A stretch of 64,000 bases of DNA from Paenibacillus sp. R14(2021) (GCF_019431355.1 NZ_CP080269.1:3096501-3160500); one strand, 5' to 3'. Positions 38,621 to 47,455 are shown, counted from the stretch's first letter. The notes: generated by a model not told the origin, from the sequence alone. Program-made: numbers and translations.

Positions 38621-38740
38621 GTCCTGTCCATTCGCTTCTGTTGATAGGATGTATCGACATGCCGTTGGCCCCTTTTTAGCCTTTGACGGCTTGATTTACA
38701 CAGACCTATCTTCACGTCCGCGAGCGTCGAGCTGGTGAAG

Positions 38741-39295
38741 TTATTTTGCGCTCGTCAGCTTATATTGCAGATGCAGTTCGCCATCGATCTCAATGCTGCC
38801 AACCAGGCTGAAGCCGCATTTCGCAAGCACCCGATTGGACGCCGCGTTCGCCGGCAATGCGACGGCGTTCAGCACCTCTACCCCGCATTGGTTGAACAGG
38901 TAGCGGATGAGCCCTGCCGCCGCTTGCGTAGCATAGCCGTGTCCGCAATGCGCGCCTGAGATGCCATAGACGATTTCACGGTTCGGCAGCGGAAGCTCGT
39001 CTTTCGGCCCTGTGCATACCCAGCCAATGAAGGCCCCCGTTTCCTTCAAAATCATACCCAGCCGCAGCCGGAGATCGCCGACGTCCCCGCCCTGCGATAA
39101 CGTCTGAAGAAACGCATCATTCTGCACAATCTCGTAATTGGTCAGCCAATCTGCCCGGGTCTCCTTGGATACATTCCAGCCCGGCAGAAACTTCACGATC
39201 TCCGGTTCATGCGTGATGGCGTGAAAGGCGTCCAAGTCCTCCGCCAGGAACGGTCGAAGCGCAATCGCTCCGCAATCAATCAACCATTCGTTCAT
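38741..39295 (-). CDS. GNAT family acetyltransferase (RimJ/RimL type)
   Basis: A 184-residue protein; ATG 39293-39295 is five bases after GGAGG. Features are LRPFLAEDLDAFHAITHEPEIVKFLP near the N-terminus, the acetyl-CoA loop CGHGYATQAAAGLIRYLF (about 122-139) and LPANAASNRVLAKCGF. This layout is that of Acetyltransf_3 proteins, which modify ribosomal proteins, antibiotics or other amines; the substrate is unknown. It is followed by no obvious terminator. Confidence 0.85.
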   Translation of the reverse strand: MNEWLIDCGAIALRPFLAEDLDAFHAITHEPEIVKFLPGWNVSKETRADWLTNYEIVQNDAFLQTLSQGGDVGDLRLRLGMILKETGAFIGWVCTGPKDELPLPNREIVYGISGAHCGHGYATQAAAGLIRYLFNQCGVEVLNAVALPANAASNRVLAKCGFSLVGSIEIDGELHLQYKLTSAK

Positions 39296-39340
39296 ACATT
39301 CCTCCATATATGTCGGCACAGCCTGGACATACCTCTGTAG

Positions 39341-40099
39341 CTACGAGCGGCCTGCGGCCAACAGCTCCTTCAAGCCGACCGCCGGCTCCTGCACCGGGAA
39401 ATATTCAAGCCCCATGTAACCCTTGTAGCCGGCAGCGTCAATGGCTTCGAAGATGCGGCCGTAATGAAGCTCACCCGTGCTGAGCTCATGCCTGCCGGGG
39501 TTCCCTGCGGCATGGAAATGGCCGATAAGCGGTAAATTCGGCAGGATGTTCGCAAGCAGATGCCCTTCCGTAATCTGCTGGTGGTAGATATCGAAAACAA
39601 TCTTCACATGTGCGCTGCCAACCTCGCGCACGATATGAAACGCTTCTTCCGAAGCGGACAAATAATAGCCCTTATGGTCGACCTGCGTATTCAGAGGCTC
39701 CAGCACGAGCGTAATGCCGGCTTCCTCTAGCAGCGGCGCGCACGCCTTAAGTCCTTCGATGATCGACTGCTGCTGAGCTTCTCTCGGCACGCCGGCCAGC
39801 TCCTCGCCCACCTGGGCAATGAGCGCCCGGCACCCGATGGTTTGGGCTGCGGCAATGGATGCCTGCAGTCCGGCGATGAACGCCTCGCGGCGGGACGGGT
39901 CAACCAAGCTTTCGAATTTGGTACAGATCGACGTCACGCTCAAGCTTTTTTCCCGGACCATATCTGCCACCCGCTCCAAATCCTTGTCCCACCACGACCA
40001 GAACTCGATCGCATCATAGCCCAGCTGCACAACCTCTTCTACACTTGCATAGAAATCCTTGCCGTGGTATACGGCGTCAATGCATACGGATAATTTCAC
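39341..40099 (-). CDS. Hydroxypyruvate isomerase-like TIM-barrel protein
   Basis: A 252-residue protein of the AP-endonuclease-2/sugar isomerase barrel family. Metal and substrate residues are visible in LVLEPLN (Glu), IVFDIYHQQ (Asp, His), GHFHAAGNPGRHE (His) and MGLEYFP (Glu). The GNPGRHE motif is a hallmark of hydroxypyruvate isomerase-like proteins. It would interconvert a small hydroxy-carbonyl compound or a sugar. The gene is divergent from the lysophospholipase-like gene. Confidence 0.85.
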   Translation of the reverse strand: MKLSVCIDAVYHGKDFYASVEEVVQLGYDAIEFWSWWDKDLERVADMVREKSLSVTSICTKFESLVDPSRREAFIAGLQASIAAAQTIGCRALIAQVGEELAGVPREAQQQSIIEGLKACAPLLEEAGITLVLEPLNTQVDHKGYYLSASEEAFHIVREVGSAHVKIVFDIYHQQITEGHLLANILPNLPLIGHFHAAGNPGRHELSTGELHYGRIFEAIDAAGYKGYMGLEYFPVQEPAVGLKELLAAGRS

Positions 40100-40296
40100 A
40101 AGCTTGCCCCCTGCTCATCGAGTCAATGAATGATGTCCTGCGCCTCGTTCTTCTCTATCCCAATTCTCCTCCATGCGCGTATCTCCTGCCTTGAACACGG
40201 TAATTAATGAAACCGGCAACATCGAATTTCATAATCGCGGTTCTAGTATGGTAAAGTTTGAATAAGCAATGAAGAGAACGAGGAGGCGACGGAGGA

Positions 40297-41142
40297 ATGG
40301 AAGAACGAATTTTCAAGCTGCGGTGCCAAGACGGATCGCAGCGTTATGCTACGGAATGGAAACCGGCGGAGGAGGCGCCATTCCGAGGTGTCATTGCCAT
40401 TGTGCACGGCATGGGGGAGCATATCGGGCGTTATCGCCACGTGGCTGATATGTTTACGGCTGCGGGCTATGCCGTCTTCGGCTTCGACCAGGTCGGTCAT
40501 GGCCAAACGGAGGGCAAGCGCGGCCATACCGGCTCGTACGACATGCTGCTTGACGGTGTTGATGCCATGCTCGCCGAGGCCAAGCACAGCTATCCGCATG
40601 TACCCGTATTTGTATACGGACACAGCATGGGCGGCAATGTTACCCTGAATTACGTGCTGCGCCGCAAGCCCGACATCGCCGGGGCGATCGTCACGGGGCC
40701 GTGGCTGCGGCTTGCGTTCAATCCGCCGACGCTGCAGCTCGTCATTGCCCGGATCGTCAACCGCTTGTTTCCCGCTTACACGAACAAGAGGCCGATGAAC
40801 GGCGACCACTTAACCTCCGACCCCGTTATGATCAAACGCTACCAGGAGGATCCGCTCGGCCACGGCTCCATCACGGCGCGATACTTCCTCAGCGTGCAAA
40901 GCGCGGGACAGTGGGCGCTGAAGCATGCTTCCGAGTGGCGTGTTCCGCTCCTGCTCATGCACGGCGGGACGGACAAGGTCACCTCTCTTACGGCCAGCAA
41001 ACAGTTCGCCGACATGGTCGGAGCGCCCTGCACCTTCATGGAATGGACCGGACTCAAGCATGAGCTGCACAACGAGCTCGACAGGGATGAAGTGTTCGAC
41101 GTCATGCGGGATTGGCTGAAGGAACGGGCTGCGAACGCCTAA
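40297..41142 (+). CDS. Lysophospholipase / monoacylglycerol lipase-like alpha/beta hydrolase
   Basis: A 281-residue protein with ATG at 40297 after GGAGGCGACGGAGGA. The HGMGEHIGRY oxyanion region (about residues 37-46), the nucleophile elbow YGHSMGGN (Ser about 110), an Asp in HGGTDKVT (about 229) and a His in GLKHELHNE (about 257) give a full Ser-Asp-His triad. This fits the Hydrolase_4 (PldB/monoglyceride lipase) family. No signal peptide is present. It ends with a strong terminator and stands alone. Confidence 0.88.
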   Translation: MEERIFKLRCQDGSQRYATEWKPAEEAPFRGVIAIVHGMGEHIGRYRHVADMFTAAGYAVFGFDQVGHGQTEGKRGHTGSYDMLLDGVDAMLAEAKHSYPHVPVFVYGHSMGGNVTLNYVLRRKPDIAGAIVTGPWLRLAFNPPTLQLVIARIVNRLFPAYTNKRPMNGDHLTSDPVMIKRYQEDPLGHGSITARYFLSVQSAGQWALKHASEWRVPLLLMHGGTDKVTSLTASKQFADMVGAPCTFMEWTGLKHELHNELDRDEVFDVMRDWLKERAANA

Positions 41143-41182
41143 GCGTACAATACCTGGATAGGATTGATATACCCATAACCGA

Positions 41183-41230
41183 GAAGAGCTTCCCCGTCAT
41201 CTGGTATGGGCGGGGAGAGTTCTTCTTTTT
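41183..41230 (+). terminator. Terminator of the lysophospholipase-like gene
   Basis: GAAGA-CT-CCCCG arm and CGGGG-AG-TTCTTC arm, followed by T5. Confidence 0.8.
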
Positions 41231-41246
41231 GCATTTGCCAGTAGGC

Positions 41247-41429
41247 CTATAGAAATTTCAAAACGAAACGTAAGACTTCAAATACGCTCAAACTAAATGC
41301 TGCATATACGACGCACGGAATAAGCACACACTTCAATAGACGGTCATCCGTCCCATGCAACGTGAAGTTTAACAGAGTAAGGACTACCTTCAACCCGCGA
41401 ATGACGCCGATTAATATGAGCTCTGCCAC
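41247..41429 (-). CDS. Small two-helix membrane protein of unknown function
   Basis: A 60-residue protein that starts with GTG (41427-41429), seven bases after AAAGGAGGG, a near-perfect ribosome binding site that supports a real gene. Hydrophobic helices lie at about residues 3-21 and 34-58 with a short polar turn (HGTDDRLLK) between. No family is recognised. Confidence 0.6.
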   Translation of the reverse strand: MAELILIGVIRGLKVVLTLLNFTLHGTDDRLLKCVLIPCVVYAAFSLSVFEVLRFVLKFL

Positions 41430-41477
41430 GCAGATTCCCTCCTTTCCGGCTTATTTTCGCAAGACATCCGCATCCCG

Positions 41478-41530
41478 CAAAAACAAAAAGCATCCCGAAA
41501 CAGGGCCTAGGGCCAGTTCCGAGATGCTTT
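41478..41530 (-). terminator. Minus-strand intrinsic terminator
   Basis: Arms AGCATCTCGGAAC and GTTTCGGGATGCT with G-U pairs in the minus-strand RNA, followed by T5GT5. It directly follows the short frame 41539-41688. Confidence 0.75.
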
Positions 41531-41538
41531 CTCGCGAT

Positions 41539-41688
41539 TTATGCAGCGTCTCCGCATGATGCAGTTATCTCAACCAGAGGACAAGCCTCTGCTAGAAGCT
41601 TAGCTAATTCTAAACGAGGCTGCAACCTCCCGATTTTGGGTAACGAGCCCCACGATGTGTTACGGGCGGCTGCTGCGAAATCGACCAT
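41539..41688 (-). CDS. Possible 49-residue protein between two terminators
   Basis: ATG 41686-41688 follows GGAGGGG by eight bases, and the frame ends nine bases before a strong terminator. It starts MVDFAAAARNTSWGSLPK and has two Cys residues near the C-terminus. No family is recognised. The ribosome binding site lies in the 3' arm of the terC terminator hairpin, so translation would depend on that hairpin being open. It may be chance. Confidence 0.35.
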   Translation of the reverse strand: MVDFAAAARNTSWGSLPKIGRLQPRLELAKLLAEACPLVEITASCGDAA

Positions 41689-41690
41689 AC

Positions 41691-41761
41691 AAAAATCCCC
41701 TCCGCGTCCACTCCCTCCTCATGGAACCATGAAGAAGGCGTGTCAGCGTGAAGGGGATTTT
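41691..41761 (-). terminator. Long hairpin terminator after terC
   Basis: Outer arms AAAATCCCCT and GGGGATTTTT with an inner CTTCATGG/CCATGAGG stem on the minus strand, ending in T5. It also holds the ribosome binding site of the short frame at 41539-41688. Confidence 0.65.
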
Positions 41762-41816
41762 AATCGTCCAGCTAGGGACTTCAAGCTTATTCGTTATGAC
41801 GCCAATACCGGCTTGT

Positions 41817-42488
41817 CTACGCTTCCTGCACCCGCGAGCGCTCTCGCTTCTGGAGCACATAACCGACTGCAATGACAAGCACGCCGCACAGGAACGGGAA
41901 CAGGTTGTCCGCCCACTCCGCGACTTTACGCAGCGCCGACGTAAACGTATCGCTCTCCTCCAGCATTTCGCCTGCGGTATAGCCGAGAATACCGGCGCCG
42001 ATGTAGATGAAAACAGGGAATTTGTGCAGCAGCACCATGATCAGCTGACTGCCCCATACAATAATCGGAATGCTGAGCGCAATGCCGATCGCCATAATCC
42101 AAATATTGTTTTCCGCGATGGACGCGATGGCGAGCACGTTGTCGAGGCTCATGATGAAGTCCGCCATAACGATGACACGGATGGCCTTCCAGAGCGACTG
42201 CGCGCCGACGATGTTCTTGCTTTCTCCGTCATCCTTCAGCAGCGACACGGCGACCCAGAACAACAGAAGCGCGCCGGCGATCTGGATAAACGGCACTTTA
42301 AGCAGGAACACGGCGACCGCCGTCAGCACGATCCGAAGTCCCACTGCAGCAGTCGCGCCCCACCAAACCGCCTTCTGCCGGTTCTCTGCCGGCAAGTTGC
42401 GGCTGGCAAGCGCGATGACGACGGCGTTATCGCCGCTCAGAACGAGATTGACGAGCAAAATCTCCAAAATCAACAGCAACAATTCCAT
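41817..42488 (-). CDS. TerC family integral membrane protein (YjbE-like)
   Basis: A 223-residue protein with about seven hydrophobic helices. The conserved acidic motifs LVLSGDNAVVIAL (about residues 15-27) and MADFIMSLDNVLAIASIAEN (about 108-127) are the TerC signatures. Bacillus members of this family (YjbE and relatives) are linked to manganese or calcium efflux and metalation of exported proteins. No yybP-ykoY manganese riboswitch is seen upstream; instead a cluster of DnaA boxes lies in the upstream intergenic region. The ATG follows AGGGG by eight bases. Confidence 0.88.
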   Translation of the reverse strand: MELLLLILEILLVNLVLSGDNAVVIALASRNLPAENRQKAVWWGATAAVGLRIVLTAVAVFLLKVPFIQIAGALLLFWVAVSLLKDDGESKNIVGAQSLWKAIRVIVMADFIMSLDNVLAIASIAENNIWIMAIGIALSIPIIVWGSQLIMVLLHKFPVFIYIGAGILGYTAGEMLEESDTFTSALRKVAEWADNLFPFLCGVLVIAVGYVLQKRERSRVQEA

Positions 42489-42576
42489 TCTTCTAGCCCC
42501 TAACCTCTGATGCCCATAATTAATCGTAACTCATTATCTCATAGAACAAACGGGATTGTCCATTCGCCTCGAAAAG

Positions 42577-42630
42577 TTATCCACATGATTATGCACATAT
42601 CATCCACAATTCACGCAAAACTGTGGATAA
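42577..42630. promoter_or_regulatory. DnaA-box cluster (four 9-mers)
   Basis: TTATCCACA at 42577-42585 (perfect), TTATGCACA at 42589-42597 (fits the relaxed TTWTNCACA), TCATCCACA at 42600-42608 (8 of 9), and a perfect TTATCCACA on the other strand at 42622-42630. Starts are spaced 12, 11 and 22 bases, close to helical turns. No dnaA, dnaN or AT-rich unwinding element is nearby, so this is not oriC. It resembles the DnaA-box clusters that control initiation or transcription in Bacillus. Confidence 0.75.
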
Positions 42631-42756
42631 CCGTGCAACTTCCGTACGTCGCTTCTTCGCCGCCGAAAGCCAAGACGGATGCAAGCAGCCCATCCGCCCA
42701 TAATGCCTTCGCATGAGCAGGTGCACTCGGTTCAGGCGTTCCCTACCCATTCCCGA

Positions 42757-44595
42757 CTATCCCGCGTGCTTACCCGCTCCTTCACGCTGCCCCTGCGAAT
42801 GACGATACAGCTCCTCGTAATAGCCGCCTTCCGCGAGCAGCTCCCGATGGCTGCCTTCCTCGACGATCTCGCCCTGCCGCATGACGATAATCCGGTCCGC
42901 GCCCATAATCGTGGACAACCGGTGCGCGATAACGAGCGTCGTTCTCCCTTCCGACACGACCGCGAGCGCCTGTTGAATGAGCTGCTCGGAATGGGAATCC
43001 AAATTCGCGGTCGCCTCGTCGAGAATGAGGATACGCGGCTTGAACACGATGATTCTGGCGAACGAAATCAGCTGCCTCTCCCCAGCGGACAATCCGCTGC
43101 CCCGCTCGGATAAAAGCGTTTCGTACCCATCCTTCATGCCCGTGATCAGCACATCCGCTCCGACTAGCCGGCATGCGTCGATGACCTGCTCCCGCGATAC
43201 CGTCTCGTCGAACAGCCGGACATTGTCGATGATGCTGCCGGAATACAGATACGGCTCCTGCTGCACCAGTCCCACCAGTCGGTGCAACCGTTCCTGCGGC
43301 AGGTCGCGGACATCGATGCCATCGATCTCGACGCTGCCTTCTAGCACGTCATAGAACCGGCACAGCAGGCTGATGAGCGAGCTCTTGCCCGCGCCCGTCG
43401 TGCCGACGATGCCAATCATCTCTCCGGGCTGCACATGCAGGTCCAGATGATGAATGACCGGCAAGCCTTCCTTATATGCGAATTTCACGCCGTTAAAGTC
43501 GACCCGGCCCTTGACCGCCTCGTTATCGCTCGCATCCAGCGGCTTATCCTTATCCTGTACCTCCGGCACCGTATCAAATATGCCCCAGATCCGGTTCATC
43601 GACACCGTCGCGGACTGAAGCGTATTCCACTGCTGCGTAATGTTATTGATCGGCTGGAAGAACTGACGGATATACGTAATGAACGCAAACAGCACCCCGA
43701 ACTGAATCGAATGGCCGAGCACCGCATTCCCCCCCAGCCAAGTGACGAACGCCACCGACAAGTTGCCCAGCATATCGAAGGAACGGTTGAACAGCACGTT
43801 CGTGCGGATTTCGCGCAGATTGGAACGGAAGTACGACTGATTGCGCTCGGCAAACTGTTTCTGCTGCTCCTTCTCCTGGTGAAAGATTTGGATGATGTGC
43901 ATGCCGGCCAAATTCTCGGCCACGAAGGCTACGAGACGCGACAAATTCGTCCTCGCCATCTGATAGGTCGTGCGCATATAGGAGCGGAAGGCGATCGCAT
44001 TCAGCGTAATGATCGGCAGCAGAATGAGGCAGTACAGCGTCATGGTCACATCGAGCTTGAACATCAGCACGATAATGAACACGAGCGTCAGCCCGTCGCG
44101 CAGCACGCTCAGCAGCACTTGGCTGAAGAATTGATTAAGCGACTCCGTATCGCTCGATACATGCGTGATCAGGCTGCCGCTAGGTACCCGGTCGAAATAC
44201 GACATCGACTGCTTCGTAATATGGCGGAACAGCTGCTTCCGAATCGCAGCGACAATGCTCTGTCCCGCATATTGGAGCAGATTGTTCTGCAGGTAAGTAA
44301 ACAAGAATCCGCCTAGCGAGAGCAGCAGGTAGATAGCCGAGATCGCAAGCAGCGTTGCGGCATGCCGGTCGCCGGCCATGAGATGATCGTCAATGGCGAT
44401 CTTCACTAAGTACGGCTGCAGCAAATCCGCTGCTATCGCAAGTATAATGCAGCCGAATACGGCCAGAAACGTCCACATATGCGGCTTGGCATAACCGTAC
44501 AGCCCTTTGTACGCGGAGCTGTTCTTGTCCGGGTTCTTCGTCATCGTGATATCGGTCTTGCTGTCCATCTGCCAATTATCGATCGCTTTAGCCAA
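42757..44595 (-). CDS. ABC exporter half-transporter, catalytic-site subunit
   Basis: A 612-residue protein: six-helix membrane domain (about residues 30-330) and nucleotide-binding domain with Walker A GTTGAGKSS, signature LSAGERQLISFAR and a canonical Walker B ILILDEATANLD. The chosen start is TTG 44593-44595, eight bases after GGAGGG and overlapping the stop of the partner gene; an ATG eleven codons later is also possible. The LSAGERQ form is typical of the second subunit of heterodimeric exporters such as BmrD/YfiC. It would export drugs or lipids together with the partner. Confidence 0.88.
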   Translation of the reverse strand: MAKAIDNWQMDSKTDITMTKNPDKNSSAYKGLYGYAKPHMWTFLAVFGCIILAIAADLLQPYLVKIAIDDHLMAGDRHAATLLAISAIYLLLSLGGFLFTYLQNNLLQYAGQSIVAAIRKQLFRHITKQSMSYFDRVPSGSLITHVSSDTESLNQFFSQVLLSVLRDGLTLVFIIVLMFKLDVTMTLYCLILLPIITLNAIAFRSYMRTTYQMARTNLSRLVAFVAENLAGMHIIQIFHQEKEQQKQFAERNQSYFRSNLREIRTNVLFNRSFDMLGNLSVAFVTWLGGNAVLGHSIQFGVLFAFITYIRQFFQPINNITQQWNTLQSATVSMNRIWGIFDTVPEVQDKDKPLDASDNEAVKGRVDFNGVKFAYKEGLPVIHHLDLHVQPGEMIGIVGTTGAGKSSLISLLCRFYDVLEGSVEIDGIDVRDLPQERLHRLVGLVQQEPYLYSGSIIDNVRLFDETVSREQVIDACRLVGADVLITGMKDGYETLLSERGSGLSAGERQLISFARIIVFKPRILILDEATANLDSHSEQLIQQALAVVSEGRTTLVIAHRLSTIMGADRIIVMRQGEIVEEGSHRELLAEGGYYEELYRHSQGQREGAGKHAG

Positions 44596-46336
44596 CGCTG
44601 CTTCCCTCCTCTTGAATGGCGTGCAGCATCGCGTAGATGCCATGCTCCGCGAGGAGCGAATCATGCGTTCCTCGCTGCACGATGCGGCCTTCATCCATAA
44701 CGATGATTTCATCGGCATGCTTGATTGCACTGATTCGATGGGCGATCAGAATCGTCGTTTTGCCCTTGCGCTCGCTGCGAATCGTATCGATGATGCCTGT
44801 CTCCGTGACGGCATCGACGGCGCTGACGCTGTCGTCCAGAATGAGGATCGGCGCGTTCATAAGCAAGCCCCGCGCAAGCGCCGTCCGCTGGCGCTGTCCG
44901 CCGGAGAGGGTTACGCCCCGTTCGCCGAGCTTCGTCTCGAAGCCGTCCGGGAACGACATGATGCTGTCGTGGATCTGGGCGTGCAGCGCCGCTTTCTTCA
45001 CAACGGAGAGCTCCGTGCTTCTGCGGAAGAAGGCGATATTGTCCCGAATCGTCGTACTGAAGAGAAAGCCGTCCTGCGGCACATAGGCGATTCCGCTGCG
45101 CAGGCTCTCGATGGTCACTTCTGTAAGATCCGTGCCGCCGATCTTAACCGTCCCTGCCGGCGCATCGTATACGCGGAGCAGCAGCTTGACGAGCGTTGTT
45201 TTGCCGCTGCCCGTCTTGCCGATGATGCCGAGCGTCTTGCCCGGCTCCAGCGTAAACGAAACCTCTTGCAGCGCTTCCCTGCTTGCGCCTGGATAAGCAA
45301 ACGACAGCTCCTCTACAGCAAGCGTCTTGCGTGCCCAGTCCGCATCGACGGCGGTTTCATGCTCTTCGATCTCCGGCTGCCTCGACATAAGATCATTAAC
45401 GCGTTCGAGTGAGGCGCGGGAGCGTTGAATCGTATTGATGACGTTGCCGATCTGTTGAAGCGGATTCACCATCATCCGGACATAGAGTGTAAGCGCAACA
45501 AAATTGCCCAGGGAGAGCTGTCCCGTAAGCGTCACATACCCGCCGTAGGCGAGCGTAATAATAAGCGACAAGGCACCGAGAAAGGGAATGAGTGCTTGGA
45601 AGAACGAGGACACGCGAACCAGCTTCAGCTGATTGTCCTTGATTCGATCCACCGTATCGCCGAAGCGGCGATTCATGATCGTTTCCACCGCGAATTTCTT
45701 CGTCACCCGGATGCCGCCGAACTGCTCCTCCGCGGCTTCCGTCATTTTGCCCAGCGACTCCTGCACGGCATGCGACCGCTTCCGAATGACCGGGCCCATC
45801 TTCACCACAATCCAAGGAATGGCGAGCAGCGGCGATATACAAATCAGAATGAGCAGCGGCGGAATGGAGCTCACCACCATCATCGCAACGGCCGACACGA
45901 TCAGCATGGTGGCGTTGGCCGTCTGGTTCACGCCCATGGAGATGGACTCCCGCACCGTCGTCACATCGTTCATAACATAGCTGAGCAGCTTGCCGACGCC
46001 GTTCTTGGCATAGAATTGCTCGCCGAGCTTCGTAAAATGCTTAAACAGCCTTTTGCGCGTAAACTTCTCAAACAATCGACCGACGTACATGATATGAAAT
46101 TGCCCAATCCCGCCCAGCACCCCATAAGCGATGCCGATGATGAGCAGCACGAGGCTGGCATGCAGCACCACTTCCTGCGTAAGCCCGTTCTGCTGCAGCT
46201 GGTCCGTAAACGACCCGAGTACCTTCGGGTAGTAGGCTTGAAACAAATTGGCTGCCATCGTGAATGAAATACCGGAGACGTAGATATACCATTTGGAACG
46301 TAAAAAGTCGATGAGTAGTCCGCGTCTGCTTGCCAT
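44588..46336 (-). CDS. ABC exporter half-transporter, degenerate-site subunit
   Basis: A 582-residue protein; ATG 46334-46336 is seven bases after GGAAGGAG. The membrane domain covers about residues 10-310. In the nucleotide-binding domain Walker A is GKTGSGKTT and the signature is LSGGQRQR, but Walker B reads ILILDDSVSAVD, with Asp in place of the catalytic Glu. One degenerate ATP site is the mark of heterodimeric exporters (TM287/288, BmrCD). The partner with the complete Walker B Glu lies directly downstream with an eight-base overlap. Confidence 0.9.
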   Translation of the reverse strand: MASRRGLLIDFLRSKWYIYVSGISFTMAANLFQAYYPKVLGSFTDQLQQNGLTQEVVLHASLVLLIIGIAYGVLGGIGQFHIMYVGRLFEKFTRKRLFKHFTKLGEQFYAKNGVGKLLSYVMNDVTTVRESISMGVNQTANATMLIVSAVAMMVVSSIPPLLILICISPLLAIPWIVVKMGPVIRKRSHAVQESLGKMTEAAEEQFGGIRVTKKFAVETIMNRRFGDTVDRIKDNQLKLVRVSSFFQALIPFLGALSLIITLAYGGYVTLTGQLSLGNFVALTLYVRMMVNPLQQIGNVINTIQRSRASLERVNDLMSRQPEIEEHETAVDADWARKTLAVEELSFAYPGASREALQEVSFTLEPGKTLGIIGKTGSGKTTLVKLLLRVYDAPAGTVKIGGTDLTEVTIESLRSGIAYVPQDGFLFSTTIRDNIAFFRRSTELSVVKKAALHAQIHDSIMSFPDGFETKLGERGVTLSGGQRQRTALARGLLMNAPILILDDSVSAVDAVTETGIIDTIRSERKGKTTILIAHRISAIKHADEIIVMDEGRIVQRGTHDSLLAEHGIYAMLHAIQEEGSSVG

Positions 46337-46422
46337 GGAACAGCTCCTTCCCCAACCCCCAAATTTGCAAATCGTTATGCCATAAGTATTGCGCAGCTGG
46401 AAACAAGGCTTGATAACCGCCG

Positions 46423-46457
46423 AAAAAGCCTCCCGCAATATCACTGATTGCAGGAGG
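46423..46457 (-). terminator. Terminator of the VOC protein gene
   Basis: GCCTCCTGCAAT pairs with ATTGCGGGAGGC, followed by T5 on the minus strand. It separates the VOC gene from the ABC exporter genes. Confidence 0.85.
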
Positions 46458-46482
46458 CGGCCGACTGCCGCAGGGTCTGCCT

Positions 46483-47355
46483 TTAGGCGGAACCGCGGAC
46501 GATCAGATGAATTTGGATGCCGGAAGGGTCATGAACGATGACCGTCCCCCGGTCGGTTTGCAGCGGAACGCTTGCCGCCTGCAGCCTGGCGAAGACGGCC
46601 ATCTGGGCCTCTTCCGACGGCAGCACGATTTCGTAGCGGTCCAAGCCGGGGACATTCGCGGGCGTAAGCTCCGCTCCCACCCCTGCCCAGACGTTCAGCC
46701 CGATATGGTGGTGATACCCGCCTGCCGAAATAAAGAGGGCGGAATTAGCCGACTGCGACGTGATGCTGAAACCAAGCACATCGATATAGAAATGCTCCGA
46801 CGTCGGAAGCTCCGTGACATGAAGGTGAATATGGCCTACCTTCGTGCCGGCAGGCAATCCGTTCCACGGGGCATCTCCCGCTTCTGCCAGCAATCCGTCC
46901 CAGTCGATGGGGTCGACAGCCATGCGGACATAGCCATTCTCATTCCACTGCCACTCCGCTTTCGGACGGTCCCGGTAGATCTCGATGCCGTTATTGTCCG
47001 GGTCCGCGATGTACAGCGCTTCGCTCACGAGATGATCCGCCTGCCCGATATGAATGCCGCTCGCTACAAGATTGCGCAGCGCCAGTCCCAGTGCAAGGCG
47101 GCTCGGCACGAGCAGCGCAAAATGATACAGCCCCGCGCCCGATCTGCGCGGACGAGGCAGCGCGCCTGGTATTTCGCGCAGCTGCAGCAGCGGCTCCGAG
47201 CCCGGTACGCCAAGCTTGGCTTCGCCTTTCGTGCTGGACAGCACCTGTAAGCCTACGACCTCCCGGTAGAAGGCTAGCGACTTCTCTAAATTACTTACCC
47301 GCAAATAGACCGTTCCAATCTCGGTTTGCGCATCAATTTCATTCAACAACCTCAT
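46483..47355 (-). CDS. Two-domain VOC protein, catechol-2,3-dioxygenase (CatE) like
   Basis: About 290 residues made of two glyoxalase-type modules (VYLRVSNLEKSLAFYREVVGL at the start, HIHLHVTELPTSEHFYIDVLGF in the second half). His and Glu metal ligands are present in GHIHLHV and the C-terminal GIQIHLIV region. It resembles the CatE/YfiE extradiol dioxygenase. In B. subtilis yfiB-yfiC (an ABC exporter pair) lies next to catD-catE; the same neighbours here support the call. The frame opens with TTG at 47373; an ATG (47355) is closer to a GAGGTG site and is used here. Confidence 0.75.
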   Translation of the reverse strand: MRLLNEIDAQTEIGTVYLRVSNLEKSLAFYREVVGLQVLSSTKGEAKLGVPGSEPLLQLREIPGALPRPRRSGAGLYHFALLVPSRLALGLALRNLVASGIHIGQADHLVSEALYIADPDNNGIEIYRDRPKAEWQWNENGYVRMAVDPIDWDGLLAEAGDAPWNGLPAGTKVGHIHLHVTELPTSEHFYIDVLGFSITSQSANSALFISAGGYHHHIGLNVWAGVGAELTPANVPGLDRYEIVLPSEEAQMAVFARLQAASVPLQTDRGTVIVHDPSGIQIHLIVRGSA

Positions 47356-47455
47356 CACCTCGTTATCTTGCAAAATGGAATGGCTAAACCCTCTTCCTGC
47401 ATCCTAACATATCGACCGGCAGAACCCAATTTCCAAGAAAACGGTTACGGGTACA

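Noticed and set aside
42577-42630. DnaA boxes as a chromosome replication origin.
   Set aside because: No dnaA, dnaN, rpmH or AT-rich unwinding region nearby and only four boxes.
42489-42756. Possible yybP-ykoY manganese riboswitch before the TerC-family gene.
   Set aside because: The conserved loop sequences of that class are not present; the notable feature there is the DnaA-box cluster.
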